Source: Phallusia fumigata (Eukaryota > Chordata > Ascidiacea > Phlebobranchia > Ascidiidae). Taken from it: a stretch of 25,574 bases of DNA. The number at the start of each line of letters is the position of its first letter. Positions within the stretch are counted from its first letter, which is position 1. The DNA lies in the NCBI GenBank assembly GCA_008931825.1, contig QXVZ01019464.1, forward strand, positions 1 through 25,574, read 5' to 3'. This document shows, piece after piece, positions 1 through 11,110 of the stretch. The notes under the pieces were generated by a model, which saw nothing but the letters and a program-made list of their open reading frames with translations, was not told the origin of the DNA and ran no database searches. A program made the position numbers and the translations under genes.

Positions 1-41
1 TCAATTTTTAATTCTGGCAGAATTTGTTTCACGTCTCGTGT

Positions 42-119
42 ACCATCATAGTATTATAATATCTATGGTACCATGCAATGCAACTAAGCACCATCATAGT
101 ATTATAATATCTATGGTAC
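42..119. repeat. Short direct repeat, 48-bp period
   Basis: ACCATCATAGTATTATAATA begins at 42 and again at 90, with the following TCTATGGTAC also repeated. This is about 1.6 units. It sits directly before the first putative exon, so it is intronic. Confidence 0.8.
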
Positions 120-131
120 TATGCAGTGCAG

Positions 132-3040
132 TGGGGTGAACTTTATGTGGAGACTACATTAACTCACTATATGTCTTTAAGCCAGGATGAAATGAAACCT
201 TTGCAGCCTATATACCGCAAAGCAAACAACGAACGTAAAACTGCTTACAGAGTTTTCAAAGAGATAACTTTGAACAGGTATACGCAGAGCTTTGATTTAG
301 AACAGGTGGTCTAGTCATTGAGGCAGACTAATCTTTTACACAAAGTATTAGTGCTGGCTGGGGGGGGGGGTCTTTGCAAAAACACGGAATCTATAAATAT
401 TTCCAATTTTATTTTAAAAATATTTTATTGTTTTCTACAGTATTAATCACCACAACATTACATATTTTACGTACAGTTTAATTTTTGACATTCACAAAAA
501 CACCATGGCAATGCAAGCGGCTCGACGTGCAAATGTAAGCATACATTTATTATTTGCCCCTGATGCTGACACATTGTTTTCATTTAGTTTTTTATTACTC
601 CCTGTATCTGTCTAATGCCGTTTTGTTCACATATTTTGATCAAAAACAATTGTATTTTTTCACAATGTTCANCCATGAATAGGACACATATTGTTTTACT
701 CTGTTTTTTTTCTTTATTTCTTTTTTCTGTCTAACGTGCGTTTTGTTCCCACATTTTGACCAAGAAGGAGTTGTTCAAATTTATTCAAATTTTCACACAT
801 GATAGATGCATATCTGAAGTTGTGCAATCAAATCTTTTTACCCCAATTCACCCATCGGTTCACCCACAGGCCCCCAAAACGTGAAATTTTTAAAGCGGCA
901 ATATTTACCAACGTAGGTCACCTAGAAGTTTCCTATTTTAATAGTTGATACAATACAAAGTATGTTAAATGATTTTCAGGCTTTAGTTTGGATTCACCCA
1001 TTTTTTACCTTTTTAACCCCAAATATTCAGTTTTTTGTTTACATCAAACATACTACTCCAAATCTATTGAAATTTAAAATGTACATATGTGGGGTGCTTC
1101 TTATTGGTTGTTTAAAATTTTAGCTTGATCGGTCAAGTATTTACCCTTACAGCTGCAAATACGTGTTTAAACGCTGATTGTTTTGCCCCAAATGCTAAAC
1201 GACCTGACGCGAAGAAGTGATGGACGAGTTTACGACACAAGCGGCGCAACGCTCAGAGGCTGGTAACAGGCTGTTACTTTACACATAAACGGGCGTTTAT
1301 TCAGTGTGGCAAGGTGNTTGTTCCCACATTTTGACCAAGAAGGAGTTGTTCAAATTTATTCAAATTTTCACACATGATAGATGCATATCTGAAAGTGTGC
1401 AATCAAATCTTTTTACCCCAATTCACCCATCGGTTCACCCACAGGCCCCCAAAACGTGAAATTTTTAAAACGGCAATATTTACCAATGTAGGTCACCTAG
1501 AAGTTTCCTATTTGAATAGTTGATACAATACAAAGTATGTTAAATGATTTTCAGGCTTTAGTTTGGATTCACCCATTTTTTACCTTTTTAACCCCAAATA
1601 TTCAGTTTTTTGTTTACATCAAACATACTACTCCAAATCTATTGAAATTTAAAATGTACATATGTGGGGTGCTTCTTATTGGTTGTTTAAAATTTTAGCT
1701 TGATCGGTCAAGTATTTACCCTTACAGCTGCAAATACGTGTTTAAACGCTGATTGTTTTGCCCCAAATGCTAAACGACCTGACGCGAAGGAGTGATGGAC
1801 GAGTTTACGACACAAGCGGCGCAACGCTCCGAGGCTGGTAACAGGCTGTTACTTTACACATAAACGGGCGTTTATTCAGTGTGGCAAGGCGGCCGTTGCG
1901 CTGATTAAAAATAATCGGTGATGACCTCAATATGTTTGCTACTTTGCGATGTAGAAGACAGTGTGGCACAGCAATTTATTTATTCGTTTTTATATTTAGT
2001 CCTGCTATTTCTCTGCCATATGGCCAGTATAGATCATAACTATGTAGTTGTATGTAACGTACACGCAACATCTCCAAACAATATAAAGATCTTATCATTT
2101 TTATGACAGACGAATCCCAGCTGTTAATACTACATCACTGCTTTATGTGATTGCGTAAGGTTTACCGAGATGCGTTTGCTAAATAATGCTGCAAAACATA
2201 ATACGTTACAATAACTTTGCTCCTAATTACAGTTGCACTCTCTTGTACAGGAACATGTAAGCTTATATTTGGTTGATCAAAAAGCGCGATGTTGTTGTTA
2301 GATTTATAGTGCATTGCTGAAACCGCGTTGGAAAGAGTCGTTTGTGCAGTTTGCTGCGGCTCGGCCAAAGGTCACTGCAGGTCAAACTATTGGTTAATGG
2401 TACTGTGGGGTTCCATTAATGCTTTCAACATTGAGATTGAAATTGACATGATGTAACAAATGATTTAGTTAGATTATAAAGTGAAATCTTTACTTTTGTT
2501 TAAATTTGTAAAAACTAATTCTGAAACCGATCATGTCCTTAAAACATCACTTCTATTCAGAAAATGCATGTGTGTGGGGACCCATATGTTTATGCTAGCA
2601 GAAACAAACATGTAATAAAATGCCGACGGATTGAGGGACCTAATTTAATGCGGGTATTGAATATATATCCAACGTAACAAAAGATATGGTATATGTGGAG
2701 AACATCATTTTGAGGTGGTAGTGTATGTGGAATGAAAATATGGAGAACGCCACTTCTCTAGTTTTATGTGCTGTCTTATTTTTACCTGCAAACTGAATGG
2801 CCATAGAATTTGTCTTTAAGACACAGTGACCGTAATAACTTTGATTGGTATGGGCCTAATCGTTAAATATGGTAACACAACATACTAGATTGGTTTAGAT
2901 TTACCTATCTTGCAACATTGCATTGAGAAATATGTTTTGCTTTTGTGCAGCAATTCAAGAAGCAGGATGCTGACAAAAAACAGCAGCAACTTGATACCAT
3001 GAAGGCAAAGTTTGGAGTAAACTCAGATGCAAGCAAATGA
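132..3040 (+). CDS. 3' end of an unidentified plus-strand gene (three putative exons)
   Basis: The gene runs in from beyond the left edge. Proposed exons are about 132-277 (donor GTATAC; acceptor after the AG at 131 or 126), 441-534 (donor GTAAGC) and 2951-3040 (acceptor TTTTGTGCAG, stop TGA). The phases agree at both junctions (2, then 0), and the frame stays open throughout. The second exon also has an in-phase acceptor at 477, giving a protein 12 codons shorter. The first exon encodes a helical, charged stretch around SQDEMKPLQPIYRKANNERK. The last exon encodes 29 residues, starting QFKKQDADKKQQQLDTMKAK and ending DASK: lysine- and glutamine-rich, probably a helical or disordered tail. I do not recognise the family. 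The last exon is the best supported because of its splice site, composition and nearby AATAAA; the 441-534 exon is the least certain. The large last intron holds a repeat insertion. Confidence 0.5.
360..370. repeat. G homopolymer
   Basis: Eleven consecutive G residues lie in the intron after the first putative exon, an unusual run in AT-rich surroundings and prone to length error. Confidence 0.8.
668..2760 (+). repeat. Family A repeat, copy 1 (longest), with an internal 575-bp duplication
   Basis: This copy fills most of the last intron of the plus-strand gene. It opens with GGACACATATTGTTTTACTC, runs through the blocks ACCCATCGGTTCACCCACAG and AACGCTGATTGTTTTGCCCC, and ends near ATGGAGAACGCCACTTCTC. 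Matching blocks recur elsewhere in the window in both orientations. Positions 743-1316 are repeated at 1318-1891, so the undupped element is about 1.5 kb. No transposase frame is visible. The span 2162-2368 on the minus strand has an open frame shared with copies 3-5. Confidence 0.75.
743..1891. repeat. 575-bp direct duplication inside family A copy 1
   Basis: Sequence from TTGTTCCCACATTTTGACCA at 743 recurs at 1318 with only a few substitutions and a constant offset of 575. A single N at 1317 sits exactly at the junction. This fits an assembly join of two alleles or reads, or a very young tandem duplication. Confidence 0.85.
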
Positions 3041-3305
3041 AAATTGTACAAGATCAGACAAAAGCCTTCTCCATGCAGACAGTGTACTGGACTTACGCAA
3101 TGGACTGCTCCTTGCTACCACTGTGGGGATAAAAATAGGTCACCAAAATGTGGGCCAGCTCTTTACATTGTTGCTAGTTTGTGAAGGATTCTGGTGGGCT
3201 AGTTTTGTATGTGTTTTATGTCAACACTGCCCACCTTTTTACAAGTTTTTTCATCCATGCATTACATCACACATTTTGTGTCATTCTTATAAACAACACA
3301 GGATC

Positions 3306-3311
3306 TTTATT
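3306..3311 (-). terminator. Polyadenylation signal AATAAA of MBOAT7-like gene 2
   Basis: On the minus strand, AATAAA occurs 426 nt past the stop codon of gene 2 (3740-3738). It sits 34 bp beyond the plus-strand gene's own signal, so the two mRNAs are predicted to overlap at their 3' ends. Confidence 0.4.
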
Positions 3312-3344
3312 GCACTTTGAAAAAAAAATCACAAACAGTACAAC

Positions 3345-3350
3345 AATAAA
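3345..3350 (+). terminator. Polyadenylation signal AATAAA of the plus-strand gene
   Basis: A canonical AATAAA lies 305 nt after the TGA at 3038-3040, with no other gene between. It lies inside the predicted 3' end of the convergent MBOAT7-like gene 2. Confidence 0.45.
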
Positions 3351-3737
3351 ACAAACAAAGGGTGTGTACAGGCCCCAAATTTGCATGGTTATATCCTATT
3401 CCTAACCCACCTTTTTAAAGGTCAGTTGTTAGATAATTTACACACACACTTAAAACTATTGTTGAGTTAACATGCAAATTTGTCTTTGCAATGTTCGTTA
3501 GTAAGTCCACTCCAGTGGTGCATATAACCCTGGCTATTTTAATAATTTTCAAAATGTTACAAGATTTCATACTGTCAGCCTGTCAGGCATGCTAATGTAA
3601 ATTTGCTGTTACCCACCCAAACTGTTCAATACTAACATAAAAAATTTTTTTTTAAGAAAGGTAGTTGGCAAGTATAACAAAAGACAAAGAGGTTACATAA
3701 AAAATGTGCAACAAAAAAGGAGGAAGGTCTATTTACA

Positions 3738-6700
3738 TCATTCATTTTTTTGTTTACAAAAGAATTTACACAATTCACAAAGGCACATAATAAGTATAGG
3801 GCTGATGAAGCAAGCAAAGCCTGTTGACACAAAAAAATTCCAGATGAGCTCACAGTCAAGCATGCAGAAGCATACAAAAAAGCTTTCTGTGCATAGGTGG
3901 GTTACAAAAACCCAATGTATTCTGAAAAAATAAATTGTGTTGTACAATCACATGACTCAAGTAAATATAATATTAAATGCTTACAGAATACTTTCAAATA
4001 CTATAAAAAACCTTTTTTATTGTCAAAATATCAAACGTTTCTCATTAAATGACTACATTTTTATTTAAGACTACCTTAGCAACCCAATTTTGACATTGTT
4101 TCTTGCATTGAAATAACTCAAACAGAAAAAACATTTTTAATAAGTCTATTGCCATATTACTGAACAATGTACTTCATTTAGACATAACTTTCTTTAAATT
4201 TAGTCTTTAAAATGTACCCTGGTGTTACTTACATTATGTAAATTTTCTGTGAAAATTTGGATTTCAAGTAATGTTTTTGAAAAGATGTACATCTGTTCTC
4301 AAATAAAGCAGTATAGGGAATAACAAAATATACCAAATAGCCTGGTTTCACTCCATGCCAAAGACCACTAACAAAGAGGGTTAGCATAGCCCTGAAAGGA
4401 AAATGTTATGCATTATTGGGATTTTTGTTTACTGGCCATTTAAGTTTGTTTATATATTTTGCTCTTTAATACACTGATGTAAGCTCACATGCAACTGTAG
4501 CTATTGTTATGCATAGTCTTTTACAGCATAAAATAAAAATATTTTGGTCACCGCATTATAATTACAGCCTATCATAAGTGAAGCTGTGGTCTGATACCAA
4601 CCACTGCTCCAAATCCTTTGTTCAAGATAACCACTCTCTTTACAATGTAAAAACACATTTTTTGGATGTGTAAGGGTAACCCTTGAGAATATATGTACTA
4701 TCTGTGGCCATTTTCAATTTCAAAATTCCCCTCTATGAAGGGGACACATATTGTTTTTACTCCTGCTTTTTTTTCCTAATTTCTTTTTTGTCTAATGCGA
4801 GTTTGTTCCCTCATTTTGGTCAAGAAAGAGTTATTTGAATTTCTTCAAATTTTCACACATAATAGATTGGTATCTAAAGTTGTGCACTGATGACTTTTTA
4901 CCCAAGTTCACCCATCGGTTCACCCACAGGCCCCCAAAACGTAAAAATTTTAAAACAGCAATATTTAACAAAGTAAGTCACCTAGAAGTTTCATAAATGG
5001 GCGTTGCTTCGGGGCGATTTGCTATTTTGCGATGTAGCCGAGAGTTGGGCACAGCAATTTAATTATTTGTCCTGCCATTTCACTGCTGCATGTAATTGTA
5101 TGTATCTTACAACTCCCAACATGTATATAGAATTTATCATGTTTTATGACAGAAGAATCCCAGCTGTTGATGGGGCGGTAGTGTATGTGGAATAAAAGTA
5201 TGGAGAACGCCACCTTTAATTTGTTAAATATAACTGTTTTCAAAATTTAATGTTTCAATGACCCGTGGGTGACCGGAGTACAAAGTTATTTGTGCCCAAC
5301 TTTAGCTGCCCATCCATCATGTGTGAAACAAATGTGTACATGAAAATGTACAATTGATTACATTCAGCTAAATTACAGTTGTTATCAATCCAACTCTGAT
5401 TCTGATTCTTTCACAGCTCACTGTTATACCTAAAAAATTTGAATCGCCGGGGAAGAAAGTTACTCCGGTAAACAAAGTGTGACATCCACCACTGAACACA
5501 ACAATTCCAGTATCGCAAAAATTTCCATGAGACAGGTTCCATTATGATGGTAATGTTGCTGTTCTTTATAGTGTCATAGTTGTACTCTAACATACTTGTT
5601 GACCTAATCAAAAAAAACATAGTCAAACAAACGATGAGTTTTGCAATATGCATGCAATGCATACTTTCCATCAGAGATGTAAGTTGGTCCTTTTCCAGGC
5701 ATTGCCTTGTTTTCCACTGGATACATTCCTAAGCCAATGAGCACACAGCCACATTCGGCTAATAGCCAAATTACATGGTATCGGAATTGCAGTACTAATC
5801 CTATTGGGTAGATATGGAGGATTCTAAAATATAGCAGTAAAATCTAATCTACCACATTTTGTAAGTATTTGTTAAAGCACCCTGTACCTGACAATTAGAG
5901 GGTCAGTATAAATATTTGAACTTTCAAAGTATTTCATGTTTAAAAAGTGCATCACAAGGCAACAAAACACTGCTATTGAAAATGCTGTAGCTATTTTTCC
6001 CATCAGCACCCTTTTGGATGGTAGGTAAGTTGAATGCAGCATATCATGGTATGTACGATATTTGTAAATTGGACCTGCATAAAAAGTGTCATAAAACATA
6101 AATATTTAGGAATTAAAATGATAAAGAAACATTATATCAAGTGGTTTTTGATCAAACTAGGAGGGTGACTTTCACGACATTGCCATTCTATACACACTCT
6201 TAACCAATTTAAAAACTGATATATGTTTTGTACTTTGTTTTACATTGGGTCCCACAGTTAGCAAAATCTTTTATTGACATAATTGTTTCTACAGGGAGAA
6301 ACGCATAGGTCCCCACCCTAACAATGTTGTAGATTAGTTGTAGGATACCATGAACATATGTACAGAACAGTTGCAGATATTTGTAATAAATTATATGTAA
6401 CTATTCAATTTTTTGAAAAAAATGGTAATTATAGCAACTGTGGCCAAATCTACAAACTTTAAAGGGCTAGTAAGTTAAGTGCCACCAGAAATATAGTTTA
6501 ACACAGAAATCAATACATAACACTGACTTGTTATACAGACTGTTAAAATTTCATATAATTCAGAGGTTTGTTTGACATTCAACCCATTTAAGAGGGCTAG
6601 TGTGGGACTGTTGGGAAAAACACAGCGATCAATGCATCATAATGATATGGTATACAAACTGTCCAAATTTCACAAAATTGAGACAATGTTTAAAAATTTA

Positions 6701-8171
6701 CACTACTCAATTTGTAAAGAATATATTATATTTACTACAATATTTTACTTATATGAGTGCCATAGTTACCTAAGTTTTTAATGGCATGCGGGCAGAAATG
6801 CATGGGTCCCCACACATGCAATTTTAAGATTTGGGTAACCACTGGGGCTATGGTGTAAAATTATTAATTCGATACACCACAATGGCATGTTCTGCAAACT
6901 GTGTAAATCTCATTCAACTTGAACATTGTTTAATAAATCAACCATTTTAGTCGTCTAGCAGGGTAACTGCTGGGGTTATGGGGTCAAACAAGAAAATTTA
7001 TGCACCATGATGGCATTTTCTACAAATTGTGTAAATTTTAATCAATTCAGACATGTCTATTAATTTGACCCATTTTAGGGGGCTAGTGGGGTAACCACTG
7101 GGGCAATGGGAGCCAACGAAACTGATGATACACCGCCATGACTATATCTACCAGCTGTGAAAGTTTTATCCAAATCCCTCTAACATTTCATGCCAAAAGT
7201 GCATGGACAGGGGAGAAAAAAAAAAACAAAAACAAAACAAACAGAGTGAAAACAATGTGTCCCCATCAGGAAGGGGACCCATAACAAGCACAGAATAATT
7301 TATTATATCTTTGTTTTTTCAAAAAGTTCCTTGCCATTACTGATGTGATTTGTTAAGTATCTTTTTTTGGCCATATGTGCACCAATGTGCTGCATGACTA
7401 ACAACATTTTACAGGAAACAATTAAAGCAAGATGCACATTCTGGCCAGATGCTATACAAACCTCTGAACATATGACATACCTGTGAATAATCCACAATAG
7501 CAAGTCATGTAACAGTAGATATCCAGTGTGCTTGGCTCCTTTTCAAGGGTTAAAACACCAAATGTGCTGTTGGACTCCTTTGTTTCACCAGTTTTACAAA
7601 CAGTTTGATAATCCAATATTTCATAAGCCACAATAATCATCTAAAAATTACCAAGCATTTCTTGTAAATACTTAAAAAAGTCACAAAAAACAACTATAAT
7701 GTATAAAATGAACTAAAATGAGTTTTTCCCTACTTGACAAAAAATCATGACTGGTGCAACTTACTTTTAGAGTAGTAACGAGCATAAGTCCATTGGCAAG
7801 GTTGTCCTCATTTCTTGGCAAACCAATATAGATGAATGAAGAAAAAAATACTCGATATCCAAAACAAAACCCAAAAATAATTCGTGGATTCTTGCTTAAA
7901 ATTAAAAATATTTTGAACATGGCGTTTTTTAAGTGGTATTGAAACAAAATACTTACATGAAATTAGTTTTTATCATCCAAGTTGCAACAACTACCATTAC
8001 AACGAAATGCAAGCTTTCCAAACCACAAAAACATATGATTTGGAATATTCCGATGAGTGAAAACAAATACTTTGTGTGATATTTCACTTTAAAAACTCGA
8101 AAGAGCAGTCCAAGTATCAGAGAAGTAGCAATATGCAAGGAATATGCTGCTTCACGACTAGTGCGTATCAT
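3738..8171 (-). CDS. MBOAT7: MBOAT7/LPIAT1-like lysophosphatidylinositol acyltransferase, paralog 2 (8 exons, 455 aa)
   Basis: Exons (minus): 8171-7957, 7894-7765, 7640-7481, 6074-5888, 5823-5665, 5603-5430, 4391-4233, 3921-3738. All introns are GT-AG, with phases 2,0,1,2,2,2,2. The predicted protein is 455 aa, against 472 in human MBOAT7. It is a multi-pass ER membrane enzyme; the family moves a fatty acyl group, preferentially arachidonoyl, from acyl-CoA to lyso-PI. Visible signatures in order are CGLESLHF (exon 1), GLFTGPIYKYRTYHDM (exon 3/4 junction), LEYNYDTI, RYWNCCVQWW with putative active-site Asn317, and SGLWHGVKPGY with catalytic His354. These match the MBOAT7 subfamily better than LPCAT3 or MBOAT1/2. 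The start is the ATG 9 nt after an acceptor AG, and it aligns with the human N-terminus. The last exon has nine cysteines and ends in KQKNE, a KxKxx-type ER-retrieval signal. Intron 3 contains a minisatellite and intron 6 a family A repeat. Substrate specificity is inferred. Confidence 0.93.
4728..5215 (+). repeat. Family A repeat, copy 2 (internally deleted), in intron 6 of gene 2
   Basis: It starts with the imperfect hairpin CCCCTCTATGAAGGGG followed by ACACATATTGTTTTTACTCC. It keeps the CCCATCGGTTCACCCACAGG block, then jumps at about 4990 to the GATTTGCTATTTTGCGATGT and GGAGAACGCCACC blocks. The middle of the element, including the region duplicated in copy 1, is missing. Confidence 0.75.
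6464..7190. repeat. Degenerate 127-130 bp tandem array in intron 3 of gene 2
   Basis: CTAG-containing unit starts occur at 6464, 6594, about 6828, 6955 and 7083. The units share GGCTAGTGGGGTAACCACTG, a CACCATGATGGCATTTTCTA-like block and a TTCAGACATTGTTTAA-like block. The array is interrupted near 6800 by a GCATGGGTCCCCACACATGC segment also seen in family A. It ends in a block that recurs at 17990-18130. Confidence 0.65.
7130..7290 (-). repeat. Repeat end with hairpin terminus, intron 3 of gene 2
   Basis: CAGCTGTGAAAGTTTTATCC and ACATTTCATGCCAAAAG recur at 17990-18130. The block closes (minus strand) with GGGTCCCCTTCCTGATGGGG then ACACATTGTTTTCACTCTG, the same type of terminus as family A. 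Confidence 0.6.
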
Positions 8172-8179
8172 GGCAATAA

Positions 8180-8184
8180 TCTAC
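8180..8184 (-). promoter_or_regulatory. Predicted SL trans-splice acceptor before gene 2 ATG
   Basis: The minus strand reads GGTTTGCTTGTAG followed by ATTATTGCC and the ATG at 8171. It is a good pyrimidine-rich 3' splice site nine bases before the start codon. I found no convincing upstream coding exon, so either a spliced leader is joined here or a distant non-coding exon exists. Confidence 0.45.
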
Positions 8185-8462
8185 AAGCAAACCTGACATA
8201 AAAAAATTAATTTTTAAAATGGATGTTGGCGGCACAAAAAAAGTTAAAAAAACATCCCAGTAATTACAACAGTTATCAGCAGGGTGAATTTTTGATGAGG
8301 CTATTTTTTAAAATGAGGTTAAAACTGAGAACAAAATACTCAAATTTAGGGCATTTACAGCCCAGGGCAGTGCATGACAAAAGGAATTTAAACTTTACCT
8401 GACATGCACACTGTTAAAAAATACAGCATCTATTTTTGAACATTTAATTGCTAACCTTGAAA

Positions 8463-8655
8463 CAAAGTGGTTCCTAACTTCTTAAGCTTGTGGCACACTA
8501 ATAAACTCTGTTTTTCAAATAAAATTTAAATGGGGTTCTTGCATTACCATGCACACACCCATTTCGTCATTGAGACCTAAAAGGCTGTTCGGCTTTTTTG
8601 CGCCACATAAAAATTTTCACACAAATTTCTCGGCACACAGTTTGAGAAGTCACTG
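8463..8655. mobile_element. Small hAT-like MITE (about 193 bp), degenerate
   Basis: The left end CAAAGTGGTTCCTAACTTCT and the right end (reverse complement) CAGTGACTTCTCAAACTGTG form degenerate inverted repeats. They resemble the CAGTGGTTCTCAAAC-type termini common in animal hAT elements. Both arms continue into a GTGGCACAC / GTGTGCCGAG pair. I could not identify a clean 8-bp target-site duplication. Confidence 0.5.
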
Positions 8656-10510
8656 ATTTATTTATTAAAAAAAAAAATTAAGACAAGTCAGAAAGGCTTG
8701 GTAAGTGATTTGAGGCAAATTCTGCCTTTTAAATTTGCCACTGATTTCACAAAATTTAATTGTGTTAAAATGCTGAAATTAGTGGTGGATTGTTAGGCTT
8801 AGTAGACCTGGTGCCCACAGAAATATAGCTAGACATTTTTTTTTTCATTTGGGCCCTTTTGCACTTTACCTGCACCTAAATTCCCAGATATTGGGTGCCT
8901 TTTGCATAGACATTTTTCTATGTGTACCAGATAAAAGAAGGTGCTTTCAAATATATGCTACAAATGTGCTTGGCACCTGCATTTTTTAAAATCGTGTGGA
9001 ATTCCTTATCTGTAGTATTTAGCTTTGCAGCCGCACTATTTAATTTTTGTAACAAATGCTTAATCTGCGGCAGTTTGCTTGGTACCTGTTATACTTACAA
9101 TGAAATCCACTGTGCCCCTTGTATGTCTTTAAACTCACGTCCTGACCCCAATAGCACAAACCATAAGCATGCTTCCTTCATTTGTATGATTTAAGAGACT
9201 AAATGTAAATGCATTACCTGCAGTAAGTACCAAATAAACCTATTGAGGTCAATCCCTTTCTACCAGAGCAAAGTGCATACCCTTTAAGCCATTGTACTTT
9301 AAGACATGAAGTATGCATGATGGAAAGCTGAAATTTGGAGAGCTTATCAAGATTATGATATGCTATCGAGAGCACACAAAAAATTGTAATAATCTTATAA
9401 AGTACTTGATCATAAACCTGATTCAAGTGCACCTACAAATAATAACATTTCCTTTATAATTCTGACTATGACATCATAATGTACTCATATGGTAGTCCAG
9501 CCATTGTTTCTGCCATGCCTGTCAACTTTTTGGATCCATTAGGTTATGTGTTTTTTAAACCTTTACCAAATACCACTCTGCCAGTAGAACATACCATATG
9601 TCACTATGCGTACTTACTTTGTGCAATTGTTACCCATACTGCATTCTATCTTTTGGCATGAACCTGCCTATCTATGGGAATTAACACATCTTCTTGTAAC
9701 ACTGCTTTAAAAATCATATTTACTGAAACAAAATGTGCATTTTTGTGCAAACAGACAAACAGTTACAAAGTCTGCAAGTACACCTTAAAGATTTTATAAC
9801 TTTAAAAACTAATTAAATACGCTCTACACACATCAAACAGCCACAGATTGTTTGTCAGCAGTTATTTAAAGTAGCTGTTGGCATTCAGAAATTCAGCCGA
9901 CGCATAGAGTCAATCGTGCGTGACGAAAATGCGCAAAATTAAAAAAGAAAGGAAAAGGAGAAGCTGAACAAGCACATCAATACACCAAGAGTTTTTAATA
10001 CTATTTGAATACACTATGACGACAAGTCAGAAGTAACGATCTTATTTTTTTAAATATTCGCGATGAAAAGTCGAAATACATTTCTTTACTAAATAAATAT
10101 TCCTATTCGAATGTTAAATTTTAGAAGTAAGGACATAATAATTTATTTGCCCCGAGAAATAACAACCGAACATACATACCCTAATCGTTTGCAGTCGCAC
10201 CATAGTACACTCATATTAGTCGCACCAAGTATACAGATGGTCGCACGTGATATTCGACAACAAAAATTATTTCCGATTTAGCCGAATGAAGTCGAGGCGA
10301 TGAAAAAGGCAAGAAAGGAAACGAGAGGTTGGACGAAACAGATGTTTGTCGTTGAGGTTAGACCATGTGTTGCTAGGGTGGCGGTTTTTCTGTCCAACTG
10401 GGCTAGTTTTCGACATCGAGTTGGGGCTTTTTTACGGGTTGCGGTGTTTTGGGCGGGTTTCCCAAAGACACTTTCAACCATTTACTATGAATTCTGGCAT
10501 TGTAACATAT
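8656..10510. other. Intergenic region upstream of gene 2, no gene recognised
   Basis: Short open frames occur (for example 8922-9194) but none has splice support or a family resemblance. From about 9890 the sequence becomes richer in CpG. Three GTCGCAC heptamers occur at 10194, 10219 and 10240, and 10290-10480 is notably GC-rich. This could hold gene 2 control sequence, but that is inference. Confidence 0.4.
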
Positions 10511-11110
10511 TTACAAGGGACAAACCAACGTGTCCATTTCTCGACAAAAGAAACAATATAACGACGCTGAGTGTAAAAATGCGTTCAGTGAAACAAAGGG
10601 ATTGTAATAAACGCCAGCATTGTTACAACGCAATGAGGATTGTGTCTGTTTCCTTGTGCAACCCATCATAACGGTCCTGCTGGAGAAGCTTTTTTGCTTC
10701 TTTTTGCTAAACGCCCTTTTGATTGCGAAAAAATGAGGCTTTGAGCTTAGCGTTTTCAGACAAAATATTTGAAACCACAGAAAAAAAAACGTTGCGAGGA
10801 CTAACTGATAAGGGACAGTAAAGAAACAAATGTTCCGTGTTTTCGACGGCATGCCAGATACAGTGGCGAAAGTGCTTGGGGTCAATGTTTAGTGGACTGT
10901 GGCCAAGGCGAAGCATGCAATGATGGGCAATTATCTTGGGGCAAGGTCCACGTAAGTGTAAATGTCTGACAGGATGCGTGAACAAATGCTTTTGAACTTT
11001 ATTTTTAAAAACGGAAAGGGACTTTGCTGATCGAATTTCTTGTGGAAGGTCATTCCATATTGCAGTTTGTTTGATTTTTTGAAGTTGGTGACCTCAATCT
11101 GGGTCACCCC
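10511..11110 (-). pseudogene. Decayed 3' end of a LINE-type reverse transcriptase ORF
   Basis: Read on the minus strand, a frame near 11080-10990 gives QTAIWNDLPQEIRSAKSLSV and then FKNKVQKHLF. This is a typical C-terminal end of non-LTR retrotransposon reverse transcriptase ORFs (WNxLPxxIRxxxSLxxFKxxLKxxLF). It continues into LRLGHSPLNIDPKHF and VENTEHLFLYCPLSVSPRN, which resembles the C-terminal Cys/His region after the RT domain. A stop or frame change precedes the WNDLP motif. After about 10740 the frame degrades into a KKKQKSFSSR tail. Only the 3' end survives, as expected for a 5'-truncated dead copy. The clade is not assigned. Confidence 0.7.

Noticed and set aside
126-277. Faint resemblance of the first putative exon to the N-terminal helix of 14-3-3 proteins
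   Set aside because: Only a loose Leu-Ser-x-x-Glu ... Tyr ... Arg pattern agrees; the following exons do not continue as 14-3-3, so no family was assigned.
1918-2106. 62-codon plus-strand frame
   Set aside because: It is part of family A copy 1 and is not open in other copies.
8922-9194. 90-codon plus-strand frame rich in Cys and hydrophobic residues
   Set aside because: No start context, splice sites or family motif; consistent with chance in AT-rich DNA.
10278-10671. Overlapping frames of 123 and 67 codons in a GC-rich patch
   Set aside because: Frames on both strands overlap fully, neither shows family motifs, and they border a decayed LINE; no gene called.
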